Origin: Brucella rhizosphaerae
Lineage (GTDB): Bacteria > Pseudomonadota > Alphaproteobacteria > Rhizobiales > Rhizobiaceae
Assembly (NCBI RefSeq): GCF_002252475.1
Contig: NZ_NNRK01000026.1
Coordinates: 372,001-436,000 of the forward strand
Reading direction: 5' to 3'
Length of the DNA stretch: 64,000 nucleotides
Of the stretch, positions 8,551 through 18,279 are shown piece by piece. Under the pieces are notes generated by a model. The model had not been told where the DNA came from, did no database searches, and saw only the letters and a program-made list of their open reading frames with translations. A program made the translations under genes and the position numbers. Every line of letters begins with the position of its first letter. Positions within the stretch are counted from its first letter, which is position 1.

Positions 8551-10347
8551 TCAGGCAGCCGAACCCTTGACCGGGAAAGGCATGACATTGCTGTTTTCGT
8601 CTTCAACCTTTTCAGACTTGTCTTCAAGCTGCAGGCCACCTGCACGAAGCAGATCGGAGAAACGGCCACCGCGTGCAGCCAGTTCATCGAAGCTACCACG
8701 TTCGACCAGATGTCCCTTATCCATGAACAGAACAATATCAGCAGAGCGAACAGTCGACAGACGGTGTGCAATGATGAATGTCGTGCGGTTATGGCTCAGA
8801 TCATCGACAGCCTGCTTAACCTTTTCTTCGGTCTCGACATCAAGTGCACTGGTGGCCTCATCAAGTACCAGGATTGGCGAATCCTTGAGGATGGCTCGTG
8901 CAATAGCGAGACGTTGACGTTCACCGCCGGAAAGCTGCGAACCACGTTCACCAACAACAGTATCGTAACCGTCACCCTTCGCGAGAATGAAGTCGTGTGC
9001 GGCAGCAGCCTTTGCAGCCGCGTGGACCATATCATTCGTTGCATTCTCGTTGCCGACACGGATGTTCTCTTCAACCGAACGGTTAAACAGTCCCGCATCC
9101 TGGAACACAGTTGCAATCGCGTGGCGCAGTGAGCGGCGGCTGATAGTGCGTGTATCGGTGCCGTCGATCAGAATACGACCCGCGGCAGGATCAAATACGC
9201 GCTGAAGAATATTGATCAGGGTTGTCTTGCCTGCACCTGTAGGGCCGACAATAGCTACAGTCTGTCCCGGATTGACCTCGAAGGAAACGTCATAGACGCC
9301 CTGACCAGAATTCGGGAATTCGAAAGTTACATTGTCGAAAACAATGCCACCCTTCACGTTTTCAATGTCGGTTGCACCCTGTGGTTCCTGACGATCAGCG
9401 GTCGCGTCTTCCATTTCGAAGAATTCTTCGAGCTTTGCGCGCGCCGTTACAGTCTGGTTGATGAACGCGCTGATCTGATCAAGACGACCGATCATAAGCT
9501 GTGCGAAACCGATAAAGGCAATCACGTCGCCAACACGCATCTGACCTTTTGTCACGAAATATGCGCCAAGCAGCAGCACGATAACCATCGAGACCGTCGA
9601 AGCCATGCGGTTCAGACCGCTGGCAAGCGCCCACCAGTTGAGAACCGGGAACTGGACGTTTTCGAGATTCTTCGCATAATCGCGCAGCGACTGTGTTTCA
9701 GAAGCGATACGGTTATAGCTTTGCACAACCGAAACGTTGCTGATGGTATCGCTGACATGTTCAAACAGCTTGTGGTGGTGCTTTTCGACTGCGGCCTGAC
9801 CATCTTTAGTCTTGCGCATGACGAGCTGGCCGATCATCACATAGATGACACCAAGCACGATCAGCACCATGGACATACGCATATCCATGCTCATTGCGAC
9901 TGGAATAAGCGCGACCAGAGCCACAACAGTGGTCAGGTGCTGGCGCATGAATTCAAGCCAGAGTGTGAAGAGGGAGTCGGTTGCACGGATCAGTGTATGC
10001 AGCGCGTTCGATGTGCCGCGCTTCTGGTGCCACGAAAGCGGCATGGTGATGATGCGCTCATAGGAGTCGATCATTACGCCAAGACGGCGACGATGGGCGA
10101 GGCGATCTGCACCGCGCGCTACGAACACCGCTGCAATAATGTTGAACGCGCCAAGTGCGGCCCACATGGCAAGCTGCGTAACGATATCTCCCTTGTCCGA
10201 GATAGCCTGAATGACCCGACCAAAAAGGATCGGTTCGGCCAACATGACAAGGGCAACCAATACGCTTGCAATACACATAGTTATCGTCGCAGCCTTCTCA
10301 GCCGCAAGATATTCCATGGCACGCCAGTAGATTTTGAGCAATGACAC
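8551..10347 (-). CDS. ndvA: Cyclic beta-1,2-glucan ABC exporter (NdvA/Cgt)
   Basis: A fused ABC exporter half-transporter that moves cyclic beta-1,2-glucan from cytoplasm to periplasm; in Brucella the orthologue Cgt and in Agrobacterium ChvA are needed for virulence. The 598-residue protein has an N-terminal membrane domain with about six helices (residues 1-300) and a C-terminal ATPase: Walker A GPTGAGKTTL, signature LSGGERQRLAIARA, Walker B ILVLDEATSALD and a switch His in FIIAHRLSTV. Sequence such as TLWLEFMRQHLTTV is typical of NdvA. The start is GTG at 10347 with GGGAG upstream. No glucan synthase (ndvB/cgs) is in the window, as is usual in Brucella, where the two genes are apart. Confidence 0.92.
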   Translation of the reverse strand: MSLLKIYWRAMEYLAAEKAATITMCIASVLVALVMLAEPILFGRVIQAISDKGDIVTQLAMWAALGAFNIIAAVFVARGADRLAHRRRLGVMIDSYERIITMPLSWHQKRGTSNALHTLIRATDSLFTLWLEFMRQHLTTVVALVALIPVAMSMDMRMSMVLIVLGVIYVMIGQLVMRKTKDGQAAVEKHHHKLFEHVSDTISNVSVVQSYNRIASETQSLRDYAKNLENVQFPVLNWWALASGLNRMASTVSMVIVLLLGAYFVTKGQMRVGDVIAFIGFAQLMIGRLDQISAFINQTVTARAKLEEFFEMEDATADRQEPQGATDIENVKGGIVFDNVTFEFPNSGQGVYDVSFEVNPGQTVAIVGPTGAGKTTLINILQRVFDPAAGRILIDGTDTRTISRRSLRHAIATVFQDAGLFNRSVEENIRVGNENATNDMVHAAAKAAAAHDFILAKGDGYDTVVGERGSQLSGGERQRLAIARAILKDSPILVLDEATSALDVETEEKVKQAVDDLSHNRTTFIIAHRLSTVRSADIVLFMDKGHLVERGSFDELAARGGRFSDLLRAGGLQLEDKSEKVEDENSNVMPFPVKGSAA

Positions 10348-10707
10348 CTTTGCACTCCCGCTCGTTCTATTTCACTGGACTAAATGGTGCAGTCCCGTTG
10401 TTCTATCAATATGCAATGAAGGCAAGAAGTGGCGAATACGTGTTAAGATTGACCATAAATTAAAAATGCATGTAACCGAGCGTGAAGATTCATAGCCGCA
10501 TTCCTATTCTTTGCGGGTGGTTCTCGCGTTATCAAAACAGCGGCAGATTGTTGTTTTCCCCAATTTAGCCTAGTAATCCGCCCTTGGCGCGTCTATTGAC
10601 TGATTTAAAGCGCATCTCGAAAGACCGAAAAGAGCTCTCGGATATAAGACGCATAAAAAGTCAGGCACGCAGGTTCGTGCCCAAAAAAGTATTGATCGGG
10701 TTTTTCC
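10348..10707. other. Divergent intergenic region, ndvA / rluC
   Basis: This 360-base spacer lies between two genes transcribed away from each other, so it must hold both promoters. TTGAC/TATA-like words occur (for example TTGACT near 10595 and GGATATAAG near 10640), but none forms a convincing properly spaced pair. No RNA gene or repeat was recognised. Confidence 0.5.
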
Positions 10708-11688
10708 ATGGCAGGCGTTGAACAGAAGAGTGTGGCTGCAGACGAGACGGGTATGCGTCTTGATCGCTGGTTCAAGGTCCACTTTCCCGGACTAGGGTTC
10801 GGACACCTGCAAAAATTGCTGCGTTCCGGTCAGATCCGTGTTGATGGCGGTCGCGCCAAGTCTGATACTCGTTTGCAGGGGGGGCAGTCGGTGCGCATTC
10901 CTCCGCTGGAGGTCGACGAAAAGGCCGCTGGACCAATGACAGCGAAAACTATCCGCAGTCAGCAGGATGGTGATGTTCTCAAACAGATGCTGATCTATGA
11001 AGATCCGAAGGTTTTTGTTTTCAACAAGCCTGCGGGTCTGGCAGTGCAGGGCGGTTCAGGTCTTGTCCGCCATGTTGACGGCATGCTTGAAGCCTGGCGC
11101 AACAAGCGCGGTGAGAAGCCGCGTCTGGTGCACCGCATTGATCGTGATACATCTGGTGTTCTGGTGGTGGCACGCACGCGCGGCGCAGCACAGGCGCTGA
11201 CTGCATCATTCAGAGAACGCGACACCAAGAAAACCTATTGGGCATTGGTGAAAGGCGTTCCGCGCAAGCGTGAAGACAAGATTTCAACCTGGCTCGTAAA
11301 AGAGCAGACGCCGGATGGCGACAAGATGCGCGTTTGCCAGCATGGCGAACCTGATTCCGATCATGCAGTTTCCTTTTATCGGATTATCGAAAAGATCGGT
11401 AACAATCTGACATGGCTGGAGATGGAGCCTTATACAGGCCGCACCCACCAGCTTCGTGTTCATGCAGCACATATCGGCCATCCGATCATCGGCGACCCGA
11501 AATACTTTGAAGCAGATCAGAACTGGGAATTTCCGGGCGGCATTCAGAAGAAGCTGCATCTGCATGCGCGCCGCATTCGCATTCCCAATCCTGCAGGCGG
11601 TATCATCGATGTGACGGCACCTTTGCCGCCGCACATGGTGCAGTCGTGGAACTTGCTTGGCTTCGACGAGGCAAACGCGGAAGATTAA
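10708..11688 (+). CDS. rluC: 23S rRNA pseudouridine synthase, RluA/RluC family
   Basis: Isomerises specific uridines of 23S rRNA to pseudouridine. The 326-residue protein has an N-terminal S4 RNA-binding domain (GMRLDRWFKVHFPGL, then LLRSGQIRVDGG) and a catalytic domain with LVHRIDRDTSGVLVVART, in which the Asp of HRIDRDTSG is the catalytic residue. GRTHQLRVHAAHIGHPIIGDPKY is the typical later motif. The S4 domain plus RluA-type core fits RluC (955/2504/2580) better than RluA, but RluD cannot be excluded from sequence alone. The EamA transporter gene starts two bases after the stop. Confidence 0.88.
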   Translation: MAGVEQKSVAADETGMRLDRWFKVHFPGLGFGHLQKLLRSGQIRVDGGRAKSDTRLQGGQSVRIPPLEVDEKAAGPMTAKTIRSQQDGDVLKQMLIYEDPKVFVFNKPAGLAVQGGSGLVRHVDGMLEAWRNKRGEKPRLVHRIDRDTSGVLVVARTRGAAQALTASFRERDTKKTYWALVKGVPRKREDKISTWLVKEQTPDGDKMRVCQHGEPDSDHAVSFYRIIEKIGNNLTWLEMEPYTGRTHQLRVHAAHIGHPIIGDPKYFEADQNWEFPGGIQKKLHLHARRIRIPNPAGGIIDVTAPLPPHMVQSWNLLGFDEANAED

Positions 11689-11690
11689 AA

Positions 11691-12614
11691 ATGTCGGGTG
11701 CGGGCGGAGGGACGGCTCAAGGCCGGGCGTCATTTGATGGACTGGCGATCGCGCTCGTTATGTTCATCATGTTCACATGGGGGCTTAACCAGGTTGCTAT
11801 CAAAATCGGCAATCGCGGTTTCAACCCCATGCTCATGGCCGCAGGTCGTGCGGCATTGGGTGGCCTGTGTGTTTTTCTATGGTGCTACTGGAAGCGTATT
11901 CCGCTTTTTGGACGTGACGGAACGCTGAAGCCCGGAATTCTGGCGGGTCTGCTTTTTGGTGTTGAGTTCGTCCTGATTTTCCTTGCGATGGAGCTGACCA
12001 GTGTTGGTCGCGTCACGTTGATGATGAACGTCATGCCTTTCTGGGTGGCTATTGGCAGCCATTTCCTTTTGGGCGAACGCATGTCCATGCGCGCTTTCAT
12101 TGGAATGTGTGTGGCATTTCTCGGCGTTTTTATTGTCTTCTCTGATCACATCAGTCGCCCCGGTCCCTATGCAGTTTATGGCGATCTGCTTGCCCTTATC
12201 TCCGGGATGCTGTGGGGTATGACAACGCTCGTTATCAAGCGGACCAAGCTTGCAAGTGCTGCACCCGAAAAGACACTTCTTTATCAGTTGGCAGTGGCAG
12301 CACTGGTACCATTGCCATTCATGTCGTTGAGTGGTCCATTGATCCGTGATCCGGATTTGCTCTCGGTACTGTCATTTCTGTTTCAATCAATGTTTGTGGT
12401 AGCTGTGACCTATCCACTTTGGTTCTGGATGGTGCGTCGCTATCCGGCGTCCAAACTGTCTAACTTTGCGTTTCTCACACCTGCTTTCGGTGTGCTGTTG
12501 AGTGGTCTCTTGCTCAATGAACATCTGGGTTGGAAAATCTTCGCCGCTCTGGCCCTGATCGGGCTGGGTCTGCTTATCATCAATCGACCCGCTAAAGCCG
12601 GAGCTGCCCGATGA
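11691..12614 (+). CDS. EamA/DMT family transporter
   Basis: An inner-membrane protein of the drug/metabolite transporter superfamily with ten predicted helices in two EamA repeats (first repeat about residues 18-150, second about 165-300). Hydrophobic segments are separated by short charged loops, and a PFWVAIGSHFLLGE segment matches the conserved end of EamA repeat 1; LLNEHLGWKIF is the corresponding part of repeat 2. Substrate is unknown; many relatives export amino acids or metabolites. The ATG at 11691 lies two bases beyond the rluC stop, and the stop overlaps the next start in an ATGA junction, so the genes are coupled. Confidence 0.85.
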   Translation: MSGAGGGTAQGRASFDGLAIALVMFIMFTWGLNQVAIKIGNRGFNPMLMAAGRAALGGLCVFLWCYWKRIPLFGRDGTLKPGILAGLLFGVEFVLIFLAMELTSVGRVTLMMNVMPFWVAIGSHFLLGERMSMRAFIGMCVAFLGVFIVFSDHISRPGPYAVYGDLLALISGMLWGMTTLVIKRTKLASAAPEKTLLYQLAVAALVPLPFMSLSGPLIRDPDLLSVLSFLFQSMFVVAVTYPLWFWMVRRYPASKLSNFAFLTPAFGVLLSGLLLNEHLGWKIFAALALIGLGLLIINRPAKAGAAR

Positions 12615-13282
12615 AACTCGTTCTCTTTGATTGTGACGGCACGCTTGTCGATAGCGGTGACACGATTCACCATTGTATGGCGGCAAGCTTTGTCGATGCA
12701 GGACTGGAGCCGCCTGCAATTGCTCAGACACATTCAATCATTGGTCTTTCGCTGCCGCTTGCCATTGCGCAATTGCTGGGCAAAGACGTTGATGATCAGG
12801 TGAGTTGGCTCACGCAGCGCTACAAGGAAAATTTTGTGCGGCTGCGTCAGACGCCAGATTTCTCAGAGCCGCTGTATGATGGTATCTTGCCGCTTCTCAC
12901 AGAGCTCGGCAGCCGTGATGATCTTCTGCTCGGGATTGTCACTGGCAAATCTCAACGCGGCGTTCGATCAGTGTTTGAACGGCATGGCATTGGACATCAT
13001 TTTCTGGTCATTCGCACAGCAGATGATTGTCCGTCCAAGCCACATCCTGCCATGGTGCTTGAATCTTGCGCTGAAATGGGGATAGAACCACATCAAACAA
13101 TCGTAATCGGGGATGCGATTTACGATATGCAGATGGCACGTTCAGCGGGAGCGCGGGCTGCGGGTGTTTCGTGGGGTTATCACGACCGTAACGCGCTCGT
13201 AGAAGCCGGTGCTCAACATGTCCTGAACAAGCCCTCAGAACTCCATGCTATCCTGCATGAAATGGATGCGTTGGCTTCGTAG
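12611..13282 (+). CDS. HAD family hydrolase, subfamily IA
   Basis: A phosphatase of the haloacid dehalogenase superfamily. Motif I is LFDCDGTLVDS with the nucleophile Asp, motif II is GIVTGKS, the conserved Lys is in CPSKPHPAM, and motif III is IVIGDAIYDMQMA. It has the helical cap inserted after motif I that is typical of phosphoglycolate-phosphatase-like members (223 residues). Because a separate gph-type gene exists at 18280, this one probably serves another small phosphorylated metabolite. It overlaps the EamA gene by four bases and precedes the ATP12 gene, an order I recall from other Hyphomicrobiales. Confidence 0.85.
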   Translation: MKLVLFDCDGTLVDSGDTIHHCMAASFVDAGLEPPAIAQTHSIIGLSLPLAIAQLLGKDVDDQVSWLTQRYKENFVRLRQTPDFSEPLYDGILPLLTELGSRDDLLLGIVTGKSQRGVRSVFERHGIGHHFLVIRTADDCPSKPHPAMVLESCAEMGIEPHQTIVIGDAIYDMQMARSAGARAAGVSWGYHDRNALVEAGAQHVLNKPSELHAILHEMDALAS

Positions 13283-13320
13283 CAGGCCGCGAACGATAGC
13301 TGAAAGAACTGGACAATATT

Positions 13321-14103
13321 ATGCGTGACACCCTGAGCGATCCTCAATCTGAAATGCCGATTTCCCAAAAAGACCCAGTGGCTCGCTCGCAAGAACTGAT
13401 GCGTACGCCGTTGCCAAAGCGCTTTTACGAAAAGGCCGAGGTCGCTGAAGTTGAAGGCGGTTTTACAGTCCATCTCGATGGACGTCCGGTCAAAACTCCG
13501 GCGCGTGCTGTTTTGCTTCTGCCAACGGCATCGGCTGCCGAAATCGTGGCAGAAGAATTTCGCGCGCAGGAAAAAGTTATTGATCCATCCAAAATGCCTG
13601 CAACGCGCCTTGTAAACACGGCCATTGATGGCATTGCGCAAGACCCGCAGGCCGTTTTTGAAGATATCTTGCGTTTTGCCGGCACTGACATGATCTGCTA
13701 TCGGGCCGCGACCCCTAAAGAGCTGGTTTCCCGACAGACCGAGCATTGGGACCCGCTGATTGATTGGGCTGAAGGCCTTGGCGCACGCTTCGCACTCGCT
13801 GAAGGCGTGATGCATGTGGAGCAATCACGCGAAGCAATCACAGCCTACGGTATTCACCTGTCTAATTTCCAGCATCCGATTGCCTTGGCATCGCTTCATA
13901 CCATGACCACACTGACTGGCTCGGCGCTCATCGCGCTGGCAGTTGCCAAGGGTGAGATATCCGTCGAAGACGGTTGGACACGCGCGCATATCGATGAAGA
14001 CTGGACGACTGAGCATTGGGGTGAGGATGCTGAAGCGCAGGCTCGTCGCAAGACGCGCAAAAGTGAAATGATGGTTGCGGCCCGAGTGTTGCAAGCGCTC
14101 TGA
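13321..14103 (+). CDS. ATP12 family F1-ATPase assembly chaperone
   Basis: ATP12 proteins bind the free alpha subunit of F1-ATPase and prevent its aggregation during assembly; the family is restricted to alphaproteobacteria and mitochondria. The 260-residue product shows the family pattern: LPKRFYEKAEV, VHLDGRPVKTPARAVL, EEFRAQEKVIDPSKMPATRLVNTAID, and later ILRFAGTDMICYRA with HWDPLIDWAE. These are the best conserved blocks of the family. The ATP synthase genes are not in the window. The ATG at 13321 follows the HAD gene by 38 bases, and a terminator follows. Confidence 0.9.
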   Translation: MRDTLSDPQSEMPISQKDPVARSQELMRTPLPKRFYEKAEVAEVEGGFTVHLDGRPVKTPARAVLLLPTASAAEIVAEEFRAQEKVIDPSKMPATRLVNTAIDGIAQDPQAVFEDILRFAGTDMICYRAATPKELVSRQTEHWDPLIDWAEGLGARFALAEGVMHVEQSREAITAYGIHLSNFQHPIALASLHTMTTLTGSALIALAVAKGEISVEDGWTRAHIDEDWTTEHWGEDAEAQARRKTRKSEMMVAARVLQAL

Positions 14104-14144
14104 TTCTTATTCAAATAATGAATATAGTATATTGATAATAATAG

Positions 14145-14172
14145 AAAACCCGGCTTTCGCCGGGTTTTCTTT
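14145..14172. terminator. Bidirectional intrinsic terminator
   Basis: AAAACCCGGC-TTTC-GCCGGGTTTTC forms a tight tetraloop hairpin with A/T flanks on both sides. It separates the rightward ATP12 transcript from the leftward glnBA transcript. Confidence 0.9.
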
Positions 14173-14256
14173 CGCGTGCTTCAGCACGTCGTTCCCCTCG
14201 GTAACTTGCATAACCAGGGTGGATGCCAAACCAGATGGTGGCATCCACAGTTTTGG

Positions 14257-15666
14257 TTAAACCGAGTAGTACATGTCGAACTCGACTGGATGCGGCGTTG
14301 TTTCATAACGCATCACTTCAGCCATTTTGAGTTCGATAAAGCTATCGATCTGATCGTCTTCGAACACGCCGCCAGCCTTGAGGAACTCGCGATCCTTGTC
14401 GAGCGACTGCAGGGCTTCACGAAGTGAACCACAGACCGTTGGGATCTTCTTCAGTTCCTTTGCAGGCAGATCGTACAGATCCTTGTCCATAGCCTGACCT
14501 GGATGGATCTTGTTCTTGATACCGTCAAGACCAGCCATCAGCAGTGCTGCGAAGCAAAGGTATGGGTTTGCTGCCGGATCTGGGAAGCGAACTTCAAGAC
14601 GCTTCGACTTCGGCGACGAACCGAATGGAATACGGCAGGAAGCCGAACGGTTGCGAGCCGAGTAAGCCAGCAGAACCGGAGCTTCATAACCTGGGACCAG
14701 ACGCTTATAGGAGTTGGTCGAAGGGTTGGTGAATGCGTTCACAGCCTTGGCGTGCTTGATAACGCCGCCGATGAAGAACAGGCAGTTTTCCGACAGACCG
14801 GCATATTCGTTGCCAGCAAAGGTTGGCTTGCCTTCTTTCCAGATCGAAAAGTGAACGTGCATGCCCGAACCGTTATCGCCGAAAACTGGCTTAGGCATGA
14901 AGGTTGCTGTTTTGCCATAAGCATTGGCGACCTGATGCACAACATACTTGTAGATCTGCATCTTGTCAGCGTTGCGAACGAGCGTGTCGAACTTGACGCC
15001 GAGTTCGTGCTGAGCCGAAGCTACTTCGTGGTGATGCTTTTCGACGGTTACGCCCATTTCCGTCAGAACGGTGAGCATTTCCGAACGCATATCCTGCGCG
15101 CTGTCGATTGGCGGAACAGGGAAGTAACCACCCTTGACACGTGGACGGTGACCGAGGTTGCCCGTTTCATAGTCGGTGTCGTCGTTCGACGGCAGTTCAG
15201 TTGAGTCGAGCTTGAAGCCTGTGTTGAACGGATCAACCTTGTACTTCACATCGTCAAAGACGAAAAATTCAGCTTCAGGACCGACGTAAACAGTGTCGCC
15301 GATGCCGAGCGACTTCATGTAGGCTTCAGCCTTCTTTGCAGTCGTGCGCGGGTCGCGGCCATAAGCTTCACCCGAAATCGGATCAAGAATGTCGCAGAGA
15401 ATTACCAGCGTGGACTGAGCGAAGAACGGGTCAATATGAGCCGTATCCGGATCTGGCATGAGAACCATGTCGGATTCATTGATGGCCTTCCAGCCAGCAA
15501 TCGAAGAGCCGTCAAACATGACGCCATCAACGAACATTTCTTCGTCTACGAGGCCGATATCCATCGTGACGTGCTGCAGCTTGCCCTTTGGGTCTGTGAA
15601 GCGGAGGTCAACAAACTTGATGTCGTTGTCTTTGATCTGTTTCAGAATGTCATTGGCAGTCGTCAT
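14257..15666 (-). CDS. glnA: Glutamine synthetase type I
   Basis: Makes glutamine from glutamate and ammonia with ATP; the dodecameric GSI enzyme is the main ammonium assimilator. The 469-residue product has the beta-grasp N-terminal domain, the catalytic motifs [17 protein letters not shown], the [13 protein letters not shown] metal/ATP site, NRSASCRIP and [15 protein letters not shown]. The adenylylation-site Tyr sits in DLYDLPAKE at residue 398, so activity should be turned down by GlnE-type adenylylation. It lies 44 bases downstream of glnB in the same direction, forming the classic glnBA operon. Confidence 0.97.
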   Translation of the reverse strand: MTTANDILKQIKDNDIKFVDLRFTDPKGKLQHVTMDIGLVDEEMFVDGVMFDGSSIAGWKAINESDMVLMPDPDTAHIDPFFAQSTLVILCDILDPISGEAYGRDPRTTAKKAEAYMKSLGIGDTVYVGPEAEFFVFDDVKYKVDPFNTGFKLDSTELPSNDDTDYETGNLGHRPRVKGGYFPVPPIDSAQDMRSEMLTVLTEMGVTVEKHHHEVASAQHELGVKFDTLVRNADKMQIYKYVVHQVANAYGKTATFMPKPVFGDNGSGMHVHFSIWKEGKPTFAGNEYAGLSENCLFFIGGVIKHAKAVNAFTNPSTNSYKRLVPGYEAPVLLAYSARNRSASCRIPFGSSPKSKRLEVRFPDPAANPYLCFAALLMAGLDGIKNKIHPGQAMDKDLYDLPAKELKKIPTVCGSLREALQSLDKDREFLKAGGVFEDDQIDSFIELKMAEVMRYETTPHPVEFDMYYSV

Positions 15667-15710
15667 TTTAGTATCCTGTTTGCACGACGATGGTCGGTAG
15701 GCTGGTTTTA

Positions 15711-16295
<585 letters not shown>

Positions 16296-16451
16296 CTAGA
16301 CAAGGTGATCTGTGTGAAAGATTTTAAACAGGGTTTCGATCTCGTTAGTAGTGACTAAAAAATAGACAGATTGCCAAGAAGTTAATCAATCTTGCATTGA
16401 TGCAACTGCTGCGAAATTAATCACCTGGTGAATTTGAGGGAAGAGCGTGCC

Positions 16452-17966
16452 ATGTTCGAACTGCTGACACCGGAAGAAATGGCACGTGCGGATAGCCTTA
16501 CAATTGATGCCGGTAGACATGACGGTTTTTCTCTTATGCTTGCGGCAGGTCGTGCGGTGGCAGATGTGGCTCGACGCATGTTTATCGGTAAGGGGCCGAT
16601 CGCGGTTCTTTGTGGGCCGGGAAACAATGGAGGCGACGGCTATGTCGCCGCGCAATTTCTGCTCGAAGCTGGACGTGATGTCATTTGCTTCGGTACGGCA
16701 CAACCTCGTCAGGAAAGCGATGCGATGCGTGCGCTTCTCTTGTACCAAGGCGAAGTCCGCGAATTAAGCGCGTTAGTACCAGCAGACTTTATCGGTGTCA
16801 TTGATGCAATCTATGGTGCTGGCTTAGTGCGCCCTGTGGAAGGGGCAGAGGCTCGCGTTATAGAAGCGGTCAATACGTCGAATATTCCTGTGCTCGCGGT
16901 AGATTTACCCAGCGGCGTGTCTGGCGAAAGCGGGCAGGTTTTTGGAACGGGAATTCAGGCGCGAGCGACTGTAACATTCTTCCGGAAAAAGCCTGGACAC
17001 CTTTTGCAACCGGGGCGAAGCCATTGCGGCGTACTTCATGTCGCTGATATAGGCATCTCAGACGATGTCCTCGACAAGATAAGCCCCAGGACCTTTGAAA
17101 ATGCTTCTGAGCTGTGGCGAAACCATTTACCCACACTTTCAACCAACGCTCATAAATATAGCCGCGGCCATGCGGCAGTATTTTCCGGGCCTGCGCATTC
17201 AACTGGCGCTGCACGCTTGTCAGCAATAGCAGCGGCGCGAAGTGGCGCCGGGGCGGTAACATTGCTTTCTCCACCCGATGCTCTTTCAATCAATGCAGCG
17301 CATTTGACGAGCATCATGGTGCGAGAAACACGCAATATCAAAGATATTGAAGCATTTGTGATTGATCGGAAGGTCGCTGCCTGTGTGCTTGGTCCGGGCT
17401 ACGGCAGTCCCTCATTCGCACGTGATAACGCTTTGATGTTGTTGGCGGCTGCAGATGGGCGCGCCGAAAATTTAAAAGGACTGGTGCTGGATGCCGACGG
17501 CATTACCGCATTTGAAAGCAAACCCGACCAACTCTTCAATGCGAAACGCAGCGCACAGACTGCTCTCGTCCTCACACCACATGAAGGTGAGTTTCGGCGT
17601 ATTTTTCCAGATATTGCGGCTGAGAATGGCCTGTCCAAGACTGATAAAGCACGGAAAGCGGCGAGCCGCGCACACGCGGTGCTGATTTATAAGGGACCTG
17701 ACACGGTGATCGCCGCGCCTGATGGACGAGCCCTTATCAACGCGAATGGAACGCCGTTTCTGGCAACCGCCGGATCGGGTGATGTACTATCTGGCATCGT
17801 TTGTGGGCTGCTATCTCAGGGAATGCCCGCCTTTGAAGCGTCAAGCGCTGCCGTATGGGTTCATGCCGATGCCGCTCGACGTTTTGGGCATGGGCTTATC
17901 GCGGAAGACTTGCCAAATCAGTTGCCCGCAGTCTGGTCAGACCTGGATCGTTCAGCCTTGGATTAG
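16452..17966 (+). CDS. nnrD: Bifunctional NAD(P)HX epimerase / ADP-dependent NAD(P)HX dehydratase
   Basis: Repairs hydrated, damaged NADH and NADPH. The N-terminal YjeF_N epimerase domain (about residues 1-210) shows PEEMARAD, LCGPGNNGGDGYVAA and VLAVDLPSGVSGESG. The C-terminal ribokinase-like dehydratase domain (about 225-500) has KYSRGHAAVFSG, TPHEGEFRRIFPD and the ATP-site TAGSGDVLSGIVCG. Length (504 residues) matches the fused bacterial enzyme. The ATG at 16452 is chosen because GAGGGAAGAG lies 6-16 bases ahead; an upstream ATG at 16428 precedes that site. The stop codon lies in the left arm of a palindrome (17963-18005). Confidence 0.93.
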   Translation: MFELLTPEEMARADSLTIDAGRHDGFSLMLAAGRAVADVARRMFIGKGPIAVLCGPGNNGGDGYVAAQFLLEAGRDVICFGTAQPRQESDAMRALLLYQGEVRELSALVPADFIGVIDAIYGAGLVRPVEGAEARVIEAVNTSNIPVLAVDLPSGVSGESGQVFGTGIQARATVTFFRKKPGHLLQPGRSHCGVLHVADIGISDDVLDKISPRTFENASELWRNHLPTLSTNAHKYSRGHAAVFSGPAHSTGAARLSAIAAARSGAGAVTLLSPPDALSINAAHLTSIMVRETRNIKDIEAFVIDRKVAACVLGPGYGSPSFARDNALMLLAAADGRAENLKGLVLDADGITAFESKPDQLFNAKRSAQTALVLTPHEGEFRRIFPDIAAENGLSKTDKARKAASRAHAVLIYKGPDTVIAAPDGRALINANGTPFLATAGSGDVLSGIVCGLLSQGMPAFEASSAAVWVHADAARRFGHGLIAEDLPNQLPAVWSDLDRSALD

Positions 17967-18005
17967 AGCGCCGTTTTGATTCAATCAGATAGAACCGTGC
18001 TCTAA
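17963..18005. repeat. Palindromic intergenic element holding both stop codons
   Basis: TTAGAGC (17963-17969) and GCTCTAA (17999-18005) are exact inverted copies; between them lies GATTCAATCAGATAGAA, a sequence I associate with abundant Rhizobiales intergenic repeats. The TAG stop of nnrD is in the left arm, and the TAG stop of the leftward gene at 18002 is in the right arm. It may form a hairpin between the two converging genes. Confidence 0.55.
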
Positions 18006-18268
18006 CGTCGCGAGCTGCGGCTGCCCCCAGTTCCAACGTCTACCGAGATGCTGCCGGAAATGGAAACATCGGTATTACCAACACGAAAATTTTTCCATGT
18101 TCCAGCGGGCTGAGAGTTAGGTTCCGGCGCAGGTGGAGGAGCCGAAACGATCGGCTTCTGTGGTTCTACGCCGGGAAGACCCGTAGGAGAGAGGTCGTTT
18201 GCAAAAGCGCCTGCTGATAATGCTGTTGAAAAAACAGCAGTAAGTATAAGTAGTCGCTTCATAATCAT
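18002..18268 (-). CDS. Small secreted protein, proline-rich, unknown function
   Basis: An 88-residue product with a clear signal peptide (MKRLLILTAVFSTALSAGAFA from the second Met at 18262, or two residues longer from 18268). The mature part has a Pro/Ala/Glu-rich linker (SAPPPAPEPNSQP) and a short beta-prone tail ending in a Ser/Gly/Arg cluster. GAGG stands 4 bases before the first ATG. It starts 11 bases after the gph stop, so the two are probably co-transcribed. I recognise no domain; a periplasmic location is likely. The stop codon is inside the palindrome shared with nnrD. Confidence 0.65.
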   Translation of the reverse strand: MIMKRLLILTAVFSTALSAGAFANDLSPTGLPGVEPQKPIVSAPPPAPEPNSQPAGTWKNFRVGNTDVSISGSISVDVGTGGSRSSRR

Positions 18269-18279
18269 GCTACCTCACT

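Noticed and set aside
8425-10344. Rightward ORFs (up to 235 codons) opposite ndvA
   Set aside because: Antisense shadows of a well-supported ABC transporter gene.
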